Below, in pieces: positions 63,101 through 64,000 of a stretch of 64,000 nucleotides of DNA. Each line of letters begins with the position of its first letter. Position 1 is the stretch's first letter. Source of the DNA: Taudactylus pleione (Eukaryota; Chordata; Amphibia; Anura; Myobatrachidae); contig JAUIMM010002544.1 of NCBI GenBank assembly GCA_031769625.1, positions 1 to 64,000 on the forward strand. The letters are read 5' to 3'. The notes under the pieces were generated by a model. The model did no database searches. It saw nothing but the letters and a program-made list of their open reading frames with translations, and was not told the origin of the DNA. The position numbers and the translations under genes are program-made.

Positions 63101-64000
63101 AATGCATTGAAAGCAATGGAAATAACAAAAGTGCATACTTTGTGTTATCTCCTCTTGTAGCAAACACAGACAGCTCAAAATTTCACCAGATCTGTTGAAG
63201 ACCAAGACCCACAAATGTGATGTGAAATGGTTTTTCTCCCATATTGCGTTTAAGAGAAAACAGCAAATGCACATTTTAGGCCAAAATGCATTGAAAACAA
63301 TGGAAACAACAAAAGCGCATACTTTGTGTTATCTCCTCTTGTAGCAAACACAGACAGCTCAAAATTTCACTGGATGTGTTGAAGACGAAGATCCACAAAT
63401 GTGATGTGAAATGGTTTTTCTCTCATGTTGTGTTTAAGAGAAAACTGTAAATGCACGTTTTAGGCCAAAATGCATTGAAAGCAATGGAAATAACAAAAGC
63501 GCATACTTTGTGTTATCTCCTCTTGTAGCAAACACAGACAGCTCAAAATTTCACCAGATCTGTTGAAGACCAAGTCCCACAAATGTGATGTGAAATGGTT
63601 TTACTCCCATGTTGCGTTTAAGAGAAAACAGCAAATGAACGTTTTAGGCCAAAATGCATTGAAAACAATGGAAACAACAAAAGCGCATACTTTGTGTTAT
63701 CTCCTCTTGTAGCAAACACAGACAGCTCAAAATTTCACTGGATGTGTTGAAGACCAAGACCCACAAACGTGATGTGAAATGGTTTTTCTCTCATGTTGTG
63801 TTTAAGAGAAAACTGCAAATGCACGTTTTAGGCCAAAATGCATTGAAAGCAATGGAAATAACAAAAGCGCATACTTTGTGTTATCTCCTCTTGTAGCAAA
63901 CACAGACAGCTCAAAATTTCACTGGATGTGTTGAAGACCAAGACACACAAATGTGATGTGAAATGGTTTTTCTCTCATGTTGTGTTTAAGAGAAAACTGC
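56210..64000 (+). repeat. 184-bp tandem satellite array, right arm
   Basis: The same satellite resumes after the LINE at monomer base 16 (GACCAAGACCCAC) and continues to the window edge. There are 169 bp of the interrupted monomer, 41 whole monomers starting at 56379, and an 80-bp partial one from 63921. The length deficit of 2 bp over the 41 monomers is explained by one 2-bp gain (extra T's near 56977) and four 1-bp losses (near 57236, 60706, 62200 and 62935). Subtypes match those found at 36-49 kb on the left rather than those at 1-30 kb, so this is the continuation of the same local array domain. Confidence 0.97.

Noticed and set aside
1..64000. Alpha-satellite or canonical CENP-B box
   Set aside because: Monomer length is 184 rather than about 171 bp, and no match to the CENP-B box core TTCG...CGGGA is present.

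Overview
The window is eukaryotic repetitive DNA: a very large head-to-tail satellite array interrupted once by a nearly complete, lightly frameshifted non-LTR retrotransposon (LINE). I see no host gene, tRNA, rRNA, CRISPR array or prokaryotic feature. The LINE has the ORF1/ORF2 architecture of the vertebrate L1-Tx1 group, whose founder is Tx1L of Xenopus. This makes an amphibian or another aquatic vertebrate the best guess for the host, but the species cannot be read from the sequence. The array could be centromeric, pericentromeric or another heterochromatic block; nothing here decides which.

Layout. (1) 1-49120: about 267 monomers of a 184-bp, roughly 39% GC satellite, all on the same strand. 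(2) 49121-56209: the LINE, in the same orientation. It has a short 5' leader, a GC-rich ORF1 (49215-52218) with coiled coil, RRM-like region and three CCHC zinc knuckles, ORF2 (52435-55811) with APE-type endonuclease, reverse transcriptase and a C-terminal zinc-finger-like motif, and a G-rich then AT-rich 3' UTR ending close to AATAAA. (3) 56210-64000: the same satellite resumes at exactly the next base of the interrupted monomer (base 15 | LINE | base 16) and runs to the window edge (41 more whole monomers plus partial ones).

The satellite is a mosaic of monomer subtypes arranged in several overlapping higher-order repeats. These include a 28-monomer (5152 bp) unit present almost twice at 1-9806, an 11-monomer (2024 bp) unit at 9753-13800, a 3-monomer duplication near 16 kb, a 6-monomer tandem at 36.6-38.6 kb, and blocks shared between 38.8-41.3 kb, 47.5-48.9 kb and the far side of the LINE. 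The first 28.5 kb keeps an exact 184-bp phase apart from one 15-bp deletion, whereas the remaining satellite carries many recurrent 1-bp indels.

Working together: ORF1 would bind the LINE RNA, and ORF2 would nick the target and reverse transcribe. This copy has one frameshift in ORF2 and at least two in ORF1, so it is probably inactive unless those are assembly errors. The most interesting points are the exact, duplication-free, tail-free insertion of a Tx1-type LINE into a satellite, which raises the possibility of a satellite-targeting lineage, and the layered, recently duplicated architecture of the array.
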